Notes: generated from the sequence alone by a model not told the origin. Shown: positions 18,110-28,295, counted from the first letter of the stretch. The stretch is 64,000 nt of DNA from Arenibacter troitsensis (GCF_900177645.1 NZ_FXAO01000007.1:221716-285715); one strand, 5' to 3'. Made by a program: numbers and translations.

Positions 18110-20749
18110 ATGAAACAGAAATTATTTAAGAAGAACATGTTCTTATTTTTCTTAATGGCACCTTTGATGTTGTTGGCTCAGGATGTTGTTAAGGGAAAGG
18201 TGACCGACTCGGGTCTTGGGGATCCGCTTCCTGGGGTGAATGTGGTTATTAAGGGAACCACTACGGGTACTACTACGGATTTTGATGGTAATTATGAACT
18301 TTCGGTTGATAATTTTCCATCCATTCTAGTGTTTTCCTCCTTGGGGTATGCCTCAAAGGAAATGCAGGTAACCGGACCAACAACTTTGAACGTTGCCATG
18401 GATGAATCGGCAACAGGATTGGAGGAAGTTGTCTTGTTGGGGAACCGTTCCAAGCCAAGAACAGTTCTAGGATCACCTGTGCCTATTGATAATATAGGAG
18501 TTGCCGAATTAAAAAGCACCGGTCAACCTACAGTTGACAAGATGTTGACTTATAAAGTTCCATCATTTAACTCTACCACCCAGGCAATCTCAGATGGTAC
18601 AGCACACTTCGATCCTGCTGATTTACGGGGGTTGGGTCCAAGTAGAACTTTGGTGTTGGTAAATGGAAAGCGTAAAAATTTGAGTGCTTTGGTATATATC
18701 AATGATACTCCTGGTAAAGGGGAAGTCGGAGTGGATTTGAAAAGTGTTCCCTCTGCGGCAATAGAAAGGATAGAGGTTTTAAGAGACGGGGCTTCTGCCC
18801 AATATGGTTCAGATGCCATTGCTGGAGTCATTAATATGGTATTGAAAAGGAATGTTGAATATACTACTGTGGGTGTTAGTTCCGGAATCACCACTGAAGG
18901 GGATGGCTTTAATTTTGCTGCAGATGTGAATAGTGCTATAAAACTTGGTGAAGATGGAGGGTATCTCAACTTGACAGTGGGCTATTATAATCAAGAAAAG
19001 ACCAATAGAGCTGGAACACCTGGAGAAGATGGTTTGTTTGGGGTACCTGCAAATGATCCCGACTGGGGATCCTGGCTGGCTGAAAACCCGGATTTGGGAA
19101 TGACCATAGGTCAACCCGAACTAGAAAAAATGGATGTATTTTTTAATGCAGGTATTCCTTTTAAAAATGGCAATGGGGAGATCTATACTTTTGGAGGGCT
19201 TACCTATAGAAAGGGAAAAAGCTTTGCATTATACAGACCACCATATTGGGTTTCCGATCCATATAACTTATTGCATGATCCAGGAACCACTTATCAAGGA
19301 TTTCAGCCAACTTTTGAAACAGATATAAGGGACAATAATGCAACGGTAGGAGTAAAATGGAAATTGTTCACCTTCGATGTTGATTTGAGCGGTACTTATG
19401 GTAGAAATGCTGTTAATTACGACGTAAGAAACACGCTAAACATTGTTTTGGGAGCCAATAGTCCTACATCTTTTGACGTTGGGGCCTATTCTTTTAGCAA
19501 TACCTTGGGAAATTTGGATTTTTCCAAAAATTTGGGGACCGTCAATATTGCCTTTGGTGCCGAGATTAGGGGGGAACGTTTTACTGCTTTGGCAGGTGAG
19601 TCAGCCTCCTTTGCGGGGCAAGGGGCTGTATCCTTTCCTGGATTGCAACCAAGTAATGCGGTAGAAGCTACCAGGGATAACTATGGTCTCTATGGAGATT
19701 TGGAATGGGAGCCTACCGAAAAATTACTTTTGGGAGGGGCACTGAGATACGAGGACTTTAGCGATTTTGGTGATAATACTTCCTGGAAGGTTAACGGGCG
19801 CTATTTATTGGGAGAGCGTAAAGGAGCCATTAGGGCCTCTTATAGCACAGGTTTTAGAGCACCGGCATTACATCAAATTTATTTGAGCAATATACAAACA
19901 TTGGTTTCCGGTGGGACTATTTCCAATCAGGGGACATTTAACAACGTTGATCCAATAATCAGGGATGGTTTGGGAGTACCACAGCTAACTGCTGAAACTT
20001 CAAAAAATATCACGGCTGGTTTTACATTCAGTCCGCTTACCAATTTATCTTTTGCCGTGGATTTTTACAATGTTAAAATTGATGATCGGGTATTGTTTAC
20101 CAATGAGATTGGATTCGATGGTGATACTGCGAACAACAATCCTGTTGAGGAAATATTATTGGACAATGACATAACTAGTTTAAAATTCTTTGTAAATGCT
20201 GTAAACACCAACACAACAGGTGTTGACATAGTGGCCAATTATAAAAATATAGCTATAGGTGCTGGAAGTTTGGGTGCCACAATAGCTGCCAATTTCAATA
20301 AGACAGAGATTGAAGGGCAAATTAAAACACCTAGTTTATTGGCAGCCAATGGTTATGAGATTTTTAACAGAAAGGAACAGGCCAGAATCACAACGGTTAG
20401 GCCAAAATCCAAAATTCTTATTGGGCTTGACTACAATATTGAAAAATGGAATTTTATTTTAAACAATACCTACTTTGGGGAGGTAAAGTGGGATCATGGT
20501 ACAGATCCCTTAAAGGATCAGGTCTTTGCAGGAAAGGTTATTACCGACCTAATATTGGGTTATGAATTTTCACAGAAAGTATCTGCGACTATAGCAGTAA
20601 ATAACCTATTGAATGTCTATCCGGATGAATTGGATCCCAAAGGCGATGTGGTTACAGATCTTGGAGGAAGATTTAAGTATCCTTGGGAAGTGAATCAATT
20701 TGGTTTTGCGGGAACTATTATAAATGCCGGACTTTCTTTTAAATTTTAA
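18110..20749 (+). CDS. TonB-dependent outer-membrane receptor
   Basis: The 879-residue protein has a signal peptide (cleavage near LLAQ/D), an N-terminal CarboxypepD_reg domain (VKGKVTDSGLGDPLPGVNVVIKG...TDFDGNYELSV) and a plug domain with the typical IERIEVLRDGASAQYGSDAIAGVINMV motif. A 22-strand barrel ends in LSFKF. There is no adjacent SusD gene, and the plug resembles siderophore or cofactor receptors rather than SusC. TonB-dependent receptors import scarce large ligands across the outer membrane; the ligand is not known. It has its own hairpin terminator. No clear TAnnTTTG box was found upstream. Confidence 0.92.
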   Translation: MKQKLFKKNMFLFFLMAPLMLLAQDVVKGKVTDSGLGDPLPGVNVVIKGTTTGTTTDFDGNYELSVDNFPSILVFSSLGYASKEMQVTGPTTLNVAMDESATGLEEVVLLGNRSKPRTVLGSPVPIDNIGVAELKSTGQPTVDKMLTYKVPSFNSTTQAISDGTAHFDPADLRGLGPSRTLVLVNGKRKNLSALVYINDTPGKGEVGVDLKSVPSAAIERIEVLRDGASAQYGSDAIAGVINMVLKRNVEYTTVGVSSGITTEGDGFNFAADVNSAIKLGEDGGYLNLTVGYYNQEKTNRAGTPGEDGLFGVPANDPDWGSWLAENPDLGMTIGQPELEKMDVFFNAGIPFKNGNGEIYTFGGLTYRKGKSFALYRPPYWVSDPYNLLHDPGTTYQGFQPTFETDIRDNNATVGVKWKLFTFDVDLSGTYGRNAVNYDVRNTLNIVLGANSPTSFDVGAYSFSNTLGNLDFSKNLGTVNIAFGAEIRGERFTALAGESASFAGQGAVSFPGLQPSNAVEATRDNYGLYGDLEWEPTEKLLLGGALRYEDFSDFGDNTSWKVNGRYLLGERKGAIRASYSTGFRAPALHQIYLSNIQTLVSGGTISNQGTFNNVDPIIRDGLGVPQLTAETSKNITAGFTFSPLTNLSFAVDFYNVKIDDRVLFTNEIGFDGDTANNNPVEEILLDNDITSLKFFVNAVNTNTTGVDIVANYKNIAIGAGSLGATIAANFNKTEIEGQIKTPSLLAANGYEIFNRKEQARITTVRPKSKILIGLDYNIEKWNFILNNTYFGEVKWDHGTDPLKDQVFAGKVITDLILGYEFSQKVSATIAVNNLLNVYPDELDPKGDVVTDLGGRFKYPWEVNQFGFAGTIINAGLSFKF

Positions 20750-20795
20750 GATTTGAATTAATAGCGACAATAGAACCATTTTATCGATTAAAACA

Positions 20796-20828
20796 GAAAC
20801 TCCCTATTTAAGGGAGTTTCTTTGTTTT
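20796..20828 (+). terminator. terminator of the TonB receptor gene
   Basis: GAAACTCCCT (20796-20805) and AGGGAGTTTC (20811-20820) form a perfect 10-bp stem with a five-base loop, followed by TTTGTTTT. Confidence 0.9.
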
Positions 20829-20959
20829 ATAAACCTCTCAAAGACAAGTAATTAATGTTTCAATGTAAATTTAATGTTAACTAAAGGTTTCTTTTTCGTA
20901 AAATATATGTATCTTTAATTCGTTAAGAGTTAATAGATAAACATAAAATCCCAAATAAA

Positions 20960-21310
20960 ATGAAAGGAATAACACTAGTTTTTGCACTAATATTTGCAGT
21001 TGTAATCAACGCACAAGATATAAAACCTGTTTTTGAACAAGATGGTGAAATGTTAAAGGCGACTTATTTCCATGACAATGGGGAAGTTTCCCAAGAGGGA
21101 CATTTCCTAAACGGAAAACTGCATGGCGAATGGAAGATGTTTGGTGAAGATGGAAAGAAAATAGCCATGGGTGAATATGCCGAAGGTAAGAAAACTGGGA
21201 AATGGTTTTTCTGGGATGCCAAAAAATTAAAAGAAGTAGATTTTGTTGACAGTAAAATTGCCAATGTTACCGAATGGAATAGCGAAGGTCAGTTAGCGAT
21301 CAATAAATGA
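20960..21310 (+). CDS. exported MORN-repeat (YwqK-like) protein
   Basis: This 116-residue protein has a signal peptide (cleavage near INAQ/D) and three to four MORN/YwqK-type repeats of the form G-x-F-x-N-G-K-x-x-G-x-W: GEVSQEGHFLNGKLHGEWKMF, GKKIAMGEYAEGKKTGKWFFW and NSEGQLAINK. Such repeats form beta-hairpin sheets that bind membranes or proteins. Related proteins are frequent in Flavobacteriia and their role is unknown; the antitoxin label sometimes attached to this family is not supported here because no toxin gene is adjacent. It is monocistronic with its own terminator. Confidence 0.8.
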   Translation: MKGITLVFALIFAVVINAQDIKPVFEQDGEMLKATYFHDNGEVSQEGHFLNGKLHGEWKMFGEDGKKIAMGEYAEGKKTGKWFFWDAKKLKEVDFVDSKIANVTEWNSEGQLAINK

Positions 21311-21331
21311 TAAAATTATTTTTCAATAGGA

Positions 21332-21359
21332 AACCCGGCGAATATCGCCGGGTTTTTTT
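21332..21359 (+). terminator. terminator of the MORN-repeat gene
   Basis: AACCCGGCGA (21332-21341) pairs with TCGCCGGGTT (21345-21354) over three bases and runs into a T stretch. The stem is perfect and GC-rich. Confidence 0.92.
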
Positions 21360-21369
21360 GTTTTGGATC

Positions 21370-21555
21370 TTACCGGAATCCGTTAACGAGCACATTATTC
21401 GTATAAGGGAAAAGTATATGGACTATAATTTTGCTTCCAAAATCCAATGTATAGGTATTGCCATAGACATAGTTTTCCATAATGGCTACGGAGCCGATAA
21501 TAACCTGGGTATTTCTCCAACAGGATATTAGAATTGATAGAATAAGTACAGGTAT
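21370..21555 (-). other. open minus-strand stretch with lipoprotein-like start but no ATG
   Basis: After the efflux-operon terminator, the minus strand is open for about 60 codons to a TAA at 21370-21372. It reads as a hydrophobic stretch ending LILSILISCW, like a lipoprotein signal, followed by IIGSVAIMENYVYGNTYTLDFG and TNNVLVNGFR. There is no ATG, GTG or TTG before the hydrophobic part, so it is either a remnant or a misread. I do not recognise the sequence. The rest of 21311-21615 holds only the two terminators described. Confidence 0.25.
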
Positions 21556-21560
21556 AGTGC

Positions 21561-21590
21561 AAAAAAAAGCCTGTTTTATTAAAACAGGCT
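21561..21590 (-). terminator. terminator of the RND efflux operon
   Basis: On the minus strand AGCCTGTTTT and AAAACAGGCT (21568-21590) form a perfect 10-bp stem with a three-base loop, followed by eight T. It lies 26 bases after the stop of the RND permease. Confidence 0.92.
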
Positions 21591-21615
21591 CCTATTAGAT
21601 TTGGTTGCAAATAAC

Positions 21616-24600
21616 CTAGGCAGTTACAACTTTCTCAGTTTTTGGCTTACCAATGCCCCTTATGGCTATTTTCATCCTGTAGGTAATATTAAATAGTACA
21701 GGAACAATGATCAAGGTTAGGAAGGTGGCCACTATCAACCCGAAGATTACCGTCCAGGCCAAAGGACCCCAGAATACCACGTTGTCTCCACCAATGTATA
21801 TATGCGGATTAAATTCCGAAAATAGGGCAAAGAAATCGATATTTAAACCAATTGCTAGAGGAATCAAGCCCAATACGGTGGTGATGGCTGTAAGTAGTAC
21901 TGGTCTTAGCCTGGCCTTTCCACCCTTAATGATCGCTTCTGTAGCATCTTCCCTTGTCAATAGGGCTTTATCATCCATACTTAGCTTTACCTTCCTACGA
22001 TCAATTAAAATCTGGGTGTAATCCAATAGAACCACTCCGTTGTTCACCACAATACCAGCCAAGGAAATTATTCCCATCATCGTCATCATGATCACAAAAG
22101 ACCATCCGGTAAGCATTAGCCCTCCAAATACCCCAATAAAACTTAGGAAAATGGCAATCATTATGATCAATGGCTTGGAAATACCACCAAACTGAAATAT
22201 CAATATCAACATAATAAGGCCTAAACCGGTGAAAAATGCACCTACAAGGAACATCATTTGTTTGTTCTGTTCCTCTATTTGCCCCGTATAGTCTATTTTG
22301 ATATCGTCAGGAAGGTTTTTGAATTCTTCCATTTCCTTTTGTATCTCGGCAACAATGGCCGCCGCATCGGTAAACCCAGGCTGAAGCCCGGAATAGACGG
22401 TAACCACACGTTTGTTGTCCCTGTGTTTAATAGCACTAAAGGCCGATGTATTTCTTTCTGTTGCCACAGCGGAAATAGGGATTTCCTTGATTTTACCCGT
22501 AGATTGGTCCCTAAATATGATATTTTGGTTGAAAAGGGCGCTTTTATTATATCTTAAATCTTCGCTAAAACGGACATTGATATCATAATCATCCCCATCT
22601 TCCTTATATACACCGGCTTTTTCACCAAACAGAGCCCTTCGCAATTGGTTCCCCACTTGGCCAACAGAGACCCCTAGTTCACCTGCCTTTTTACGGTCTA
22701 CCGCCACTTGCATGGAAGGCTTGCTCTTGTTTACGTCAATTTTTATTTCTTCTATACCGGCGATATTTTTGGTGTTGATAAAGTTTCTGATATCCTCGGC
22801 CGTATTGATCAATTGGTCGTAATCCTTACCTTCCAATTCAATGTTAATTGGATAACCGGCCGGTGGGCCATTGGCCTCTTTTTCAACGGAAATGGCTACC
22901 CCGGGATATACGCCGCTTAGGCCGGCCTGAACTTTGGCACGGATGTCCTCGGTGTTGACTCCCCGTCTATATTTAAATTCACTGAAATTGACCGTAATTT
23001 TACCCTTATGGGGCATTTCGGCCGAAGAACCTCCATCTGCCAAAGGATTACCGGCGCCTTCACCCACCTGGGATACGGCTGTGGTAACAATAAAGTTCTC
23101 CCCATTGTGAAAATATGCCTGGTCATTGACAATGCCGTAGACCTTTTTCTCAATATCCAGGGTAATTGCATTGGTCTTCTCTATGGCGGTGCCTTCAGGG
23201 TATTCTATATAGACGTATATTTCATTGGGGATGTTGTCCGGGAAGAATTCTATTTTGGTTCTCCCACTGCCTACGGACATGCCGAAAAGCATAAACACCA
23301 CTACCAAAAGCATAGTCGTAATTCCAAAATACCAGTATACATTTTTCCCCCTCAATGCATGTATCAATCTTTTCTCATACCAGTTTTCAATGCGGGTCAT
23401 GGTATTTTTCTGAAAGCGCAGTGCCCATTTCTTCAGTACATATTTGTAAATCCAAAACATGGCCGCCGTTAAAATCATAACCGTGCCCAAGCCCCTCATA
23501 GCTCCACCGAACAACAAAATCAATAGCCCAAGTCCGCCCAAAACAATACTGATACGAATTAGCTGTTTTCTAGTCAGTTCCTTTTCATCGGTATCCATAA
23601 AGTTGGATACCAACATGGAGTTCATAAATATGGCCACAAACAGGGAGGATCCCAATACTACCGATAAGGTGATTGGAAAATAGATCATAAACTGTCCAAA
23701 TATTCCAGGCCATAGCCCAAGTGGAACAAAGGCCGCAACAGTGGTAGCCGTGGAAATAATAATGGGAAAGGCTATTTCACCGATTCCCTTTTTCGCTGCT
23801 TCAATACGGGGCATTCCCTCATCCATTAAACGATACACGTTCTCTACCACAACGATACCATTATCCACCAACATTCCCAATCCCATGATCATTCCAAATA
23901 GAATCATGGTATTCAAGGTATAGCCCAACCAGGAAAGGATCATAAAGGACATAAACATGGACATGGGTATGGCAAAACCAACGAACAAGGCGTTTCGGAA
24001 CCCTAAAAAGAACATTAGGACCCCAACCACCAATATAATTCCGAAAATGATATTATTGACCAAGTCATCTACCTGGTTAAGGGTTCTTGTAGAGGAATCA
24101 TTGGCAATGGAAATGTGAAGATCGGGAGGGAAATAGTTGGCCTTGGTGGTCTTTACTATTTCCTTAATTTGGTCGGATGCCGATATGGCATTTTGGCCTG
24201 CACGCTTTTTAACATCGAGCATCACAACGCTTTCCCCAAATTCCCTGGCATAGGTAGTTTTATCCTTTTCGTCAAAATAAACGGTCGCAATATCTTTTAA
24301 ATACACTGCCCCATTGTCTGATTTTACCACAAAATCGTTAAGTTGATTGGGATCTTCTATCTCGCCCAATATACGAATGGTACGGCGTTGGCCGCCAATC
24401 TTTAGATTTCCTGCGGACATGGTCATGTTACCATTGCCAATGGTCTGCATTACATCGTCAAAGCTAACCTTGGCCGCCATCATTTTATAGACATCTACAG
24501 CAACCTCCACTTCTTTTTCCTGGGCTCCACGGATATCGGCTTTTTTTACTTCAGGGAGATTTTCAATTTCGTCCTGAAGGTATTCCGCATATTCCTTTAA

Positions 24601-25104
24601 TTTTTCTACCGGATAATCGCCGGTGAAGTTGATGTTCATTATGGGGACTTCCTCGGAAAAATTTAGGTCGAACACGTTGGGTTCTACCTTGGCGCCGTTG
24701 AAGGTGGGCCAATCCTCACTGGCTTTCTCGCCATCAACCTCGTCCTTTACCTTTTGTTTTGCCGCTTCCACCGTAATTTCTTCGTCGAACTCAACGGTGA
24801 TGATGGAATAATCTTCCTGTGAAGTGGAAATAATTTCCACCACATTGCTGATATTCTTTAGTTCATCCTCCAAAGGATCTGTTATCAACCTTTCAATATC
24901 CTCCGCTGTATTACCAGGATAGGGGGTACTGATATATATTTTGGTTTCTATGATTTCTGGAAAGTCTTCCCTGGGCATGGCCATATAGGAGGAAAAACCG
25001 ATCCATAGGAAGATACCGATCATTACATAGATAACCGACGGGTTATCTATTGCCCAAGACGATAAACTAAATTCTTTGTCTGCGTTTTTTTGTAGTTTGC
25101 TCAT
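21616..25104 (-). CDS. RND efflux transporter permease (AcrB/MexB-like)
   Basis: This is the inner-membrane pump of a tripartite efflux system, 1162 residues (about 100 longer than AcrB). It has the RND layout: an N-terminal helix, a large periplasmic porter domain, and a helix bundle with the proton-relay motif GLGMLVDNGIVVVENVYR in TM4. A second periplasmic domain and bundle follow (MGIISLAGIVVNNGVVLLDY). The extra length is a hydrophobic insertion (ISIVLGGLGLLILLFGGAMRGLGTVMILTAAMFWIYKYV) before the TM7 region. It follows the adaptor gene by seven bases. Substrates are unknown; drugs, bile salts or metal-free organic compounds are usual. Confidence 0.93.
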   Translation of the reverse strand: MSKLQKNADKEFSLSSWAIDNPSVIYVMIGIFLWIGFSSYMAMPREDFPEIIETKIYISTPYPGNTAEDIERLITDPLEDELKNISNVVEIISTSQEDYSIITVEFDEEITVEAAKQKVKDEVDGEKASEDWPTFNGAKVEPNVFDLNFSEEVPIMNINFTGDYPVEKLKEYAEYLQDEIENLPEVKKADIRGAQEKEVEVAVDVYKMMAAKVSFDDVMQTIGNGNMTMSAGNLKIGGQRRTIRILGEIEDPNQLNDFVVKSDNGAVYLKDIATVYFDEKDKTTYAREFGESVVMLDVKKRAGQNAISASDQIKEIVKTTKANYFPPDLHISIANDSSTRTLNQVDDLVNNIIFGIILVVGVLMFFLGFRNALFVGFAIPMSMFMSFMILSWLGYTLNTMILFGMIMGLGMLVDNGIVVVENVYRLMDEGMPRIEAAKKGIGEIAFPIIISTATTVAAFVPLGLWPGIFGQFMIYFPITLSVVLGSSLFVAIFMNSMLVSNFMDTDEKELTRKQLIRISIVLGGLGLLILLFGGAMRGLGTVMILTAAMFWIYKYVLKKWALRFQKNTMTRIENWYEKRLIHALRGKNVYWYFGITTMLLVVVFMLFGMSVGSGRTKIEFFPDNIPNEIYVYIEYPEGTAIEKTNAITLDIEKKVYGIVNDQAYFHNGENFIVTTAVSQVGEGAGNPLADGGSSAEMPHKGKITVNFSEFKYRRGVNTEDIRAKVQAGLSGVYPGVAISVEKEANGPPAGYPINIELEGKDYDQLINTAEDIRNFINTKNIAGIEEIKIDVNKSKPSMQVAVDRKKAGELGVSVGQVGNQLRRALFGEKAGVYKEDGDDYDINVRFSEDLRYNKSALFNQNIIFRDQSTGKIKEIPISAVATERNTSAFSAIKHRDNKRVVTVYSGLQPGFTDAAAIVAEIQKEMEEFKNLPDDIKIDYTGQIEEQNKQMMFLVGAFFTGLGLIMLILIFQFGGISKPLIIMIAIFLSFIGVFGGLMLTGWSFVIMMTMMGIISLAGIVVNNGVVLLDYTQILIDRRKVKLSMDDKALLTREDATEAIIKGGKARLRPVLLTAITTVLGLIPLAIGLNIDFFALFSEFNPHIYIGGDNVVFWGPLAWTVIFGLIVATFLTLIIVPVLFNITYRMKIAIRGIGKPKTEKVVTA

Positions 25105-25111
25105 GGACTCT

Positions 25112-26281
25112 TTAGTTTAAAACTTTCACTTTTTGACCATCTTTTACGCTTCTAGCACCCTCTTTGATAATGTGGTTTCCATTGCTGATTCCTGAAAGAA
25201 CTTCCACATAACCATTTTGGGTCTTACCAGTGGTAATGATTTTCTTCATTACTATGGCTTCGTTTTCATCATTTAGTTCTTCGGCCACGTAGGCGTACTG
25301 CTCTCCATCGGCATTTTCGGATACTATACTTTGCGGTATAAGAATGGCATTATCACTACTGTAGTCGTTCAATTGTACTTTGGCGCTTAAGTTGGGCTTA
25401 ATGGTACCTGTCTTGTTGGGCACAGGTATTTCTACGGTAAATGATCTGTTGCCAGGATTAATAAAGTTTCCTGTTTGTCTAATATTGGTCATAATACTAT
25501 CACCTAACACAGGGAAATATACTTTGGCTTCCTTCCCATTTTTTATACTTCCCAAATAGGTTTCCGGCACCTCCACTACAATGTACATATCCGAAAGGTT
25601 TACTATACGGAAAATTTCGGATCCAGGACCAGGGGCAACCACTGTTCCTTGGTCCTTGATAACATCGTCTATAATTCCTGAAAATGGTGCCCTAATTGTG
25701 GATTTTCCTAACTGACTTTCCATTTGTTTAACGGAATTTTCGCTAGCTTCATAATTGGTCTTTGCCTGTAAATACTGAATTTCCGAACCTATCTTTTGCT
25801 CCCACAATCTTTTTTGACGCTCAAAGGTAGTTTTTGCCAATTGTGCCTGGGTTTTTAATTGTTCCAGTTGGCTGCCCATACCACCATCATCTATGCTGGC
25901 CAAGATCTGACCCTTGGTCACTTCTTGTCCCTCCTTTACATAGACTTTTTGTAATACGCCTTGCATTTCCGGATAGATCAGTACATTTTGCTTTGTTTTT
26001 ACGTCTCCCTGTAAATCCAGAAAATGATCAAATTTTTTGGGATTGGCTATAATTGTGGTTACCAAGGGAAGGTTTTCATTTCCGCTCATTGATCCAATTA
26101 CCGAATCCAGTTTTTTCATTTCAGATTCCAATACTTTTTGTTTCTCGAAGAGCTCACCTTTTTTAGTGCGCAAGGCATTAAGGTCCCCTGCAGATATAAG
26201 GTCGTCTACTGTTTTTTGATTATCGCTTCCACAAGAAACCATTAAGGTTCCCAATACGAATATTTGAAGTATTTTGTTCAT
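25112..26281 (-). CDS. RND efflux periplasmic adaptor (membrane fusion) lipoprotein
   Basis: The 389-residue adaptor links the RND pump with the outer-membrane channel. It has a lipoprotein signal with Cys17 (GTLMVSC), a coiled-coil hairpin (about residues 20-60 and 130-180), a split lipoyl/barrel-sandwich domain (VLQKVYVKEGQEVTKGQILASIDD ... STIRAPFSGIIDDVIKDQGTVVAPG) and C-terminal beta-barrel and membrane-proximal domains. It sits between the TolC-like and RND genes on one transcript (22-base and 7-base gaps). Confidence 0.93.
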   Translation of the reverse strand: MNKILQIFVLGTLMVSCGSDNQKTVDDLISAGDLNALRTKKGELFEKQKVLESEMKKLDSVIGSMSGNENLPLVTTIIANPKKFDHFLDLQGDVKTKQNVLIYPEMQGVLQKVYVKEGQEVTKGQILASIDDGGMGSQLEQLKTQAQLAKTTFERQKRLWEQKIGSEIQYLQAKTNYEASENSVKQMESQLGKSTIRAPFSGIIDDVIKDQGTVVAPGPGSEIFRIVNLSDMYIVVEVPETYLGSIKNGKEAKVYFPVLGDSIMTNIRQTGNFINPGNRSFTVEIPVPNKTGTIKPNLSAKVQLNDYSSDNAILIPQSIVSENADGEQYAYVAEELNDENEAIVMKKIITTGKTQNGYVEVLSGISNGNHIIKEGARSVKDGQKVKVLN

Positions 26282-26303
26282 AGTTTTAATTTCTAGGTTG
26301 ATG

Positions 26304-27644
26304 TTATAATTTGCTGTTCAGTACCGTCTCCAAGGCTGTTTTGTTGTTTATTACCTCTACCATGGATTGCAGGTATTCCTGCTGTGCATCATAGAGTTGT
26401 GTTTGTGCCTGTCTCAGCTCAAAGCTGGTGGCAAGTCCTTCTGTGTATTTTATTTCGTTCTTCTTTTCAATACGTTCCGCCAAAGCCAAATTTTCACTTG
26501 CCGTATTATACTGCTCAATGGAAAAGAGGTAGTTGCTCTTGGCTGTTTGGTGTTGTAGTTTAATACTTTGTTCTGTTTCGGATTTTTGTGTTCTCGCTTT
26601 TTCAAGTGCAATTTTTGCCCTTGCAGTCTTGGCACTCCTTCCTAAAGAACTAAAAATGGGGATGCTAAGGTCGAATCCCAGAATGGAGGAATCAAACCAT
26701 TCGGAATCGTTGCCCAAAAAATTAAACCTGTCGCTATAGGAAGTACTACCGTAATTTATAAAGGCATTCAAGGTTGGCAAGGCCAAACTTTTCTGTAACT
26801 TAAGTTCCAGTTCCCTTTGTTGGTTTAAATTGTCCACTATTTTAAAATCTATATTGTTGTCCATGACCAAATCTTCATCCAATAGATCCAGGCGAATTTG
26901 CTCCTGGGCCAGATCGGACAGATTTTCCTTTAAAGTGGTAGGAGCATCTATATCCAGGCCCATAATCAGATTTAGCATCTGAAGGGTTATGGATTGAAGG
27001 CGTAAGGAGTTCTTTAACTGATTTTCTACCGAGGATAGGGTAATCTGCAATTGCTCCACACTTTCCTCATCGCCAAGACCATTTTCGAAAAGTTTCTGTG
27101 TCTCATATAAATTTTTCTCCAAATTGGCCTTATTCTTTTCAAGTATGGCAATACTTTCTTGGGATAACAACACATTACCATAAGCTTCCACTACCGATTT
27201 ACGAACATCCAATTCGGTCTTTTCCTTGTTGTTGTTACTGTAGGCAATAAAAGCCTTTGTGGCTTGAATGCCCACGATATAGGATCCATCAAAAATTTGC
27301 TGTTTCAAGGTAGCGGTGGCACTTGCAGTTTGTGGCTGACTAAAGACTATAGGGATAAAGGTTCCTGGTTCCTGCCCTGCCAATTCACCTGGTAACAGGG
27401 AAACAGGCTGCTTTAATTGGTTTTGATAGCTCACGGCACCACTTATTTGGGGTAGTCCGGTGGCAATGGTTTCCCATTTTTGCTTTTGGGCATCCAAAAG
27501 ATCTCTGTCCGCATTAATGGCCCCATAATTATTTTCTATGGCGAAATTAATGGCTTCTTCTAGGGTGAAACTATAAGTTTGTTCCTGGGCGTAGGACCAA
27601 GTTGCTGTAAATAGCATCAATAGTGCTAAAAAACTGTTTTTCAT
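26304..27644 (-). CDS. TolC-family outer-membrane efflux protein
   Basis: The start MKNSFLALLMLF at 27644 gives a proper signal peptide (cleavage near WSYAQ/E); an ATG 33 bases upstream would add a non-signal leader. The mature part has two repeats of long amphipathic helices rich in Asn, Gln and Leu (ALENNYGAINADRDLLDAQKQKWE, QLYDAQQEYLQSMVEVINNKTALE), the OEP pattern. About 446 residues, normal length. It is the first structural gene of the efflux operon, 45 bases after the TetR gene. Confidence 0.92.
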   Translation of the reverse strand: MKNSFLALLMLFTATWSYAQEQTYSFTLEEAINFAIENNYGAINADRDLLDAQKQKWETIATGLPQISGAVSYQNQLKQPVSLLPGELAGQEPGTFIPIVFSQPQTASATATLKQQIFDGSYIVGIQATKAFIAYSNNNKEKTELDVRKSVVEAYGNVLLSQESIAILEKNKANLEKNLYETQKLFENGLGDEESVEQLQITLSSVENQLKNSLRLQSITLQMLNLIMGLDIDAPTTLKENLSDLAQEQIRLDLLDEDLVMDNNIDFKIVDNLNQQRELELKLQKSLALPTLNAFINYGSTSYSDRFNFLGNDSEWFDSSILGFDLSIPIFSSLGRSAKTARAKIALEKARTQKSETEQSIKLQHQTAKSNYLFSIEQYNTASENLALAERIEKKNEIKYTEGLATSFELRQAQTQLYDAQQEYLQSMVEVINNKTALETVLNSKL

Positions 27645-27689
27645 AAAATTGGCTTTATAGTTTTTTAATTCGGTCATTTAACTTATTAA

Positions 27690-28295
27690 TTAATCTTGCG
27701 TAGAATTGATTATATCGTTTAGTATCTTTCTTCCCTTAGGTGTTACAATTCCTCGCAAATGATATTCAAGAAAATAATCCTGTAGTTCCTTTGCAGAAAA
27801 ATTGCCTTGCGGGAAAAAGCGCTCGTCCTTAATACTGGCCACGCCGGAAATATAGATCCGGGATACAAATTCAACGTTTAAGTTTTCCCTGTAAATGCCC
27901 ATTTCCAAACCTCTTTTGATATTGTCTACCGTACATTCCTGCATAAGCTCATATTGCTTTTTGCTAGTGTTGTCGAAAATTTTGGGATAGTATTTTTGTA
28001 ACTGGTATTGGGGGGAAGATTTTTCATCCTTCAATTGTGAAATGACAAACTTTTTAATGTCGTACAATTCCTCAATAGGATTCTTGCCGCTGGAACATAT
28101 TAATTCTATCCCAAGATTAATCCTATCCAATAGGCCGAAAGTACATTCTTGTACCAACTTGGTTTTGTTCTCAAAATGGGTGTAGATCGTTTTTTTTGAT
28201 ATCCCCATTTCATTCGCCAAATCATCCATGGTAACACTTTTGAACCCAAGGTTCAAAAACATATCCGTTGCTTTTTCTAAAATTTTTTCCTTCAT
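27690..28295 (-). CDS. TetR-family regulator of the efflux operon
   Basis: The 201-residue protein has an N-terminal helix-turn-helix (SVTMDDLANEMGISKKTIYTHFENKTKLVQ, about residues 19-48) typical of TetR repressors, followed by an all-helical ligand domain of low similarity. It is the promoter-proximal gene of a TetR-TolC-adaptor-RND order on one strand, a common Bacteroidota arrangement in which the repressor controls its own operon and is released by a pump substrate. The operator should lie between 28296 and 28455, shared with the divergent polyprenyl synthase gene. Confidence 0.9.
   Translation of the reverse strand: MKEKILEKATDMFLNLGFKSVTMDDLANEMGISKKTIYTHFENKTKLVQECTFGLLDRINLGIELICSSGKNPIEELYDIKKFVISQLKDEKSSPQYQLQKYYPKIFDNTSKKQYELMQECTVDNIKRGLEMGIYRENLNVEFVSRIYISGVASIKDERFFPQGNFSAKELQDYFLEYHLRGIVTPKGRKILNDIINSTQD

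Noticed and set aside
21307-21531. 74-codon plus-strand frame after the MORN-repeat gene
   Set aside because: It runs straight through the perfect terminator hairpin at 21332-21354 and has no family features.
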